DNA of 47,458 nt from Verrucomicrobiota bacterium (lineage in GTDB: Bacteria > Verrucomicrobiota > Verrucomicrobiia > Chthoniobacterales > UBA10450). The translations under genes and the position numbers were made by a program. The notes under the pieces were generated by a model. It had not been told where the DNA came from and made no database searches. It worked only from the letters and a program-made list of their open reading frames with translations. Location of the stretch: NCBI GenBank assembly GCA_003218475.1, contig QHNR01000024.1, forward strand, positions 1 to 47,458. Reading direction: 5' to 3'. Of this stretch, positions 45,490 to 47,458 are shown one piece after another. Every line of letters begins with the position of its first letter. The first letter of the stretch is position 1.

Positions 45490-45775
45490 GGTATTCCTTC
45501 CCCCCCGGAGCTGGTTCATTCCATTTAAAGCAGCGGTTCAAATAAAACCAAGCTAAATAAACGATGTAGCCATGCCTCTGTGAGGCGTTCGAATTGGGAG
45601 CACCCTTGCCGACGGCGCACAGGCCCGTGGGTAACAGCGGTGGTGAATAGGAATGGGGGTTCCCGCTGAAGCGGATCGCGAAACACATGTTCAGCAAGGC
45701 GACTTGGTCGCATCGGCGCATCCGGCAGCTGCCGGACGGCACCGATGCATCGACCAAGCGCGCGTCACAAATCAA
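45490..45775. repeat. Inter-lipoprotein region with extended hairpin
   Basis: 286 bases between the two lipoprotein genes with no gene. GCATCGG (45710-45716) and CCGATGC (45742-45748) enclose TCCGGCAGCTGCCGGA (45721-45736), a perfect palindrome whose 19-base context equals 32627-32645. A CCCGTGGGTAACAGC stretch upstream (about 45627-45641) looks like an old intergenic repeat. Confidence 0.5.
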
Positions 45776-46057
45776 TTACCAATCGCCGTAGACGGTCCTG
45801 TCGTAATAGCGCGGACCATAAGCATCGTTGTAGCGGACGCCGGAGCGCACGATGGCTGGGTCATACGCAGGCTCGTAATACGAATACGTCCGGTAATAAG
45901 ACGGCGTATAGTAGTAACCGGTTGGATAATAACCGGTGTCATAGGCCACATAAGGCCCCTCTGCACATCCGCCCAGAAAAGTTGCAACGACGCCTGCGCA
46001 AAGGATCGACAGTAGCAATGTTCGACTGTGACGCTTGGGTTTCATTGGTGTTTTCAT
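45776..46057 (-). CDS. Tyrosine-rich lipoprotein (copy B)
   Basis: 93 residues from ATG 46057, with AAAGGGG about seven bases ahead. HSRTLLLSILCAGVVATFLGGC ends in a lipobox; the mature part reads YDTGYYPTGYYYTPSYYRTY and SYYEPAYDPAIVRSGVRYND. It is a paralogue of the 45283 gene (same CAG[VA]-x-GGCAE context), longer by about 25 residues. Function unknown; such tyrosine-rich lipoproteins are often stress-induced envelope components. Confidence 0.72.
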   Translation of the reverse strand: MKTPMKPKRHSRTLLLSILCAGVVATFLGGCAEGPYVAYDTGYYPTGYYYTPSYYRTYSYYEPAYDPAIVRSGVRYNDAYGPRYYDRTVYGDW

Positions 46058-46342
46058 CAGATATCCCCTTTCTTGATTTCTGAATTTCCCTTTCTCTTTT
46101 TGCGAAGCCGCGGGTGCGGCTCCGCGTGGCCTGCTGGCTCCCCGTCAGCACGACGGTCTTACCAGCAAACCTTCAAATATGATTCGGACTAAGTGCCCGC
46201 ATCGGTCGCCCTGCGGTTAAACGTTGCCTTGGGGCGCAAACCTGCTCGGGTTTCAGAAAGCGATGCGAGGACGCATCGCACTCCCGACTCCGAAAAGCTT
46301 TCGCGACTCCAGCACTCCATGGGAAATGTTCCTAAGATTCGG
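46058..46342. other. Intergenic region between lipoprotein copy B and arsR, with hairpin
   Basis: 285 bases without a gene. AGCCGC/GCGGCT (46106-46121) forms a short hairpin in the lipoprotein leader, and GCGATGCG/CGCATCGC (46260-46279) is a perfect eight-base stem followed by CACTCC and, further on, GCACTCCA (46312-46319), matching the end of the repeat at 47382-47389. The remainder shows nothing recognisable. Confidence 0.4.
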
Positions 46343-46344
46343 TG

Positions 46345-46376
46345 TTGACACATATACGGAGATACGTATATGTGTC
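46345..46376 (+). promoter_or_regulatory. arsR promoter with overlapping palindromic operator
   Basis: TTGACA (46345-46350) is a perfect -35; TATATG (46367-46372) sits 16 bases later as a -10. A perfect inverted repeat, GACACATATACG (46347-46358) and CGTATATGTGTC (46365-46376), separated by six bases, covers the whole promoter. This is the expected layout for self-repression by ArsR, which starts at 46386. Confidence 0.85.
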
Positions 46377-46385
46377 TTTCGCAAG

Positions 46386-46760
46386 ATGAGGGCGAGAAAT
46401 GCTGAACCCGCGTTCCTGTTCAAAGCGTTGTCTGATCCGACACGATTGCGGTTGTTAAACCTACTGGGCTGTGGCGAGACCTGTGTCTGCGAACTAACCG
46501 ATACGCTGCGGGTAGTGCAGCCAAAAGTGTCGCGTCACCTGGCTCATTTGAAACGCGCGGGGTTGGTGGAAGCGCGCCGTAGCGGTAAATGGATGCTTTA
46601 TCGCTGGGCGAAACACGCCGATCCGCTCGTACGTCATGTGCTCGCCGGTTTGCGGGGGTGGATGGAAACAGACGAGCAAATGAACGGCGAACGCCTCCAA
46701 CGTCAAAGGGTCTGTTGCAGATTTATTATGAGGAAGACAAAAGGAACAAAAAACAAATGA
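46386..46760 (+). CDS. arsR: ArsR-family transcriptional repressor
   Basis: 124-residue winged-helix SmtB/ArsR repressor. FKALSDPTRLRLLNLLGCGETCVCELTDTL contains the helix with C-x-C and the family ELCVCDL-type motif as ETCVCEL, the As(III)-sensing cysteines; then VQPKVSRHLAHLKRAGLV is the recognition helix-turn-helix and KWMLYRWAKH the wing. The frame is open upstream to 46224, but the ATG at 46386 follows the promoter/operator and gives the family start. The stop overlaps the DUF6428 start (ATGA). It should respond to arsenite or antimonite; direct metal identity is inferred. Confidence 0.9.
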   Translation: MRARNAEPAFLFKALSDPTRLRLLNLLGCGETCVCELTDTLRVVQPKVSRHLAHLKRAGLVEARRSGKWMLYRWAKHADPLVRHVLAGLRGWMETDEQMNGERLQRQRVCCRFIMRKTKGTKNK

Positions 46761-47239
46761 CCACAAAGGAATTTATATCCGCGCTGCGTGCTGCACCAGA
46801 CAATGAGTTGATGTTCGTAGATCTGGAAGGTCACGCGGTGCACAGCGGCTACCATCTCACAGAATTGAAAGGCGCCTCACTCGAAACGGTCGATTGCGGC
46901 GGCAAAACCGACCGCTGGCAGGAAACGATCGTGCAACTGTGGGTGCCGGAGAATCCGGACGACGATTACATGACAGCGGCCAAGTTCCTCAAGATTTTCG
47001 ATAAAGTGCGCGGAATGATCGCGCTCGATGTGGATTCCGAAATTCGCGTTGAGTATGGCGACCAAAATTTCTTTCCATCGACGTATCACGTTCGTTCAGT
47101 GACCAGCGATGATACCACGACGCGTGTGTTTCTCGGACTGCCGCGCGCCACCTGCAAAGCGCGCGACCGCCGCATGGCGGCTGCTGAATCATCGCGCGAA
47201 GGCGACTGCTGCTGTCTCGCCGCAGAGGCGTGCTGCTAG
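46757..47239 (+). CDS. DUF6428 protein with cysteine-rich tail
   Basis: 160 residues. TTKEFISALRAAPDNELMFVD and HSGYHLTELKGASLETVDCGG match DUF6428, a small domain that usually travels with ArsR-type repressors. The C-terminus ends with a cluster of five cysteines, GDCCCLAAEACC, a probable thiol metal-binding tail. Overlaps arsR by four bases and is thus under its control. It probably belongs to an arsenic-handling operon whose next genes lie beyond this window. Confidence 0.8.
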   Translation: MTTKEFISALRAAPDNELMFVDLEGHAVHSGYHLTELKGASLETVDCGGKTDRWQETIVQLWVPENPDDDYMTAAKFLKIFDKVRGMIALDVDSEIRVEYGDQNFFPSTYHVRSVTSDDTTTRVFLGLPRATCKARDRRMAAAESSREGDCCCLAAEACC

Positions 47240-47253
47240 ATTGCGAGCGAGTG

Positions 47254-47326
47254 CTGTAGGGTGCGCTGTCCTCAGCGCATCAACCAGGGCGACGTACGAA
47301 ATCCGCTGAGACAGCGGACACTACAG
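47254..47326. repeat. MITE-like element with CTGTAG...CTACAG ends (copy 2)
   Basis: CTGTAGGGTGCGCTGTC (47254-47270) and GACAGCGGACACTACAG (about 47310-47326) are inverted with gaps; this is the copy of the 20773-20843 unit. No coding potential. Confidence 0.55.
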
Positions 47327-47333
47327 CGAGATC

Positions 47334-47389
47334 TGGAGTGCGGCGACACGTCGCCGCTTTTGAAAGCGCGGACGTATCCGTGCACTCCA
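47334..47389. repeat. Repeat with TGGAGTGC/GCACTCCA ends and internal hairpin
   Basis: TGGAGTGC (47334-47341) and GCACTCCA (47382-47389) are perfect inverted ends; inside, GCGGCGA/TCGCCGC (47340-47357) forms a seven-base stem with loop CACG, and CGGA/TCCG (47369-47380) a second. The right end reappears near 46278-46319. Confidence 0.55.
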
Positions 47390-47438
47390 AACCTCGTGTC
47401 GCTTTGAAAACGATCGGCCTCAAATTACAATTCGCGCA

Positions 47439-47458
47439 ATGAAACAGATTTTCTTTTG
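47439..47458 (+). CDS. Possible gene start at window edge
   Basis: ATG at 47439 begins MKQIFF and then the window ends, so only six codons are seen. Given its strand and place behind the arsR-DUF6428 pair it may be the next gene of the arsenic cluster, but nothing in six codons identifies it. Confidence 0.25.

Overview
The window looks like a chromosomal segment of a free-living, probably soil-dwelling Verrucomicrobiota bacterium (Chthoniobacterales-like). This is an inference from family content (DUF5069, DUF4912, DUF6428, DUF4331, paired APC permeases), moderately high GC, scarce Shine-Dalgarno sequences and several families of short hairpin repeats between genes. No rRNA, tRNA, CRISPR array or intact transposase was found.

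Region 1 (1-9 kb) is housekeeping: a sugar-nucleotide epimerase and a DUF2064 glycosyltransferase on the minus strand, then metF, a VTT-domain membrane protein, mnmG (interrupted by one in-frame amber codon), plsY and gpsA (phospholipid synthesis, 4-base overlap), then purN and the heptose adenylyltransferase rfaE2 on the minus strand.

Region 2 (9-22.4 kb) holds a DUF4912 protein, two tandem amino-acid permeases, a secreted retropepsin-like protease, a MurU/AmgK-like pair (cell-wall sugar salvage), two linked minus-strand unknowns (one with an N-terminal cysteine cluster), an MBL-fold hydrolase, the Prc/Tsp protease, an L,D-transpeptidase and thyA.

Region 3 (22.7-26.9 kb) is a dnaK-groES-groEL chaperone block closed by a clear intrinsic terminator.

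Region 4 (26.9-33.5 kb) is accessory. It begins with a probable defence cassette: a 496-residue protein with a C-terminal HEPN-type RxxxxH motif, a KTSC-domain protein, a beta-class DNA methyltransferase and an overlapping restriction-endonuclease-like gene. A frameshifted gene on the opposite strand, a lysine/alanine-rich lipoprotein, a RelE/ParE-like toxin-antitoxin pair, a hairpin-cluster element and two helical unknown proteins follow.

Region 5 (33.6-39.5 kb) is a co-directional run: ECF sigma factor, anti-sigma factor, a small secreted protein, an anchored TPR protein, a secreted DUF4331 protein and a HupE/UreJ-like membrane protein with an EF-hand loop. It reads as one envelope system under its own sigma factor and is, with the HEPN/R-M cassette, the best candidate for an undescribed system.

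Region 6 (39.6-47.5 kb) contains DUF5069, a small monooxygenase-fold protein, a lipoprotein, an M28 peptidase, a junction between two truncated genes, a 2OG-Fe(II) oxygenase, a membrane protein, a MetX-like alpha/beta hydrolase, two tyrosine-rich lipoproteins, and an ArsR-DUF6428 operon behind a perfect palindromic operator. Hairpin repeats fill the last intergenic spaces.
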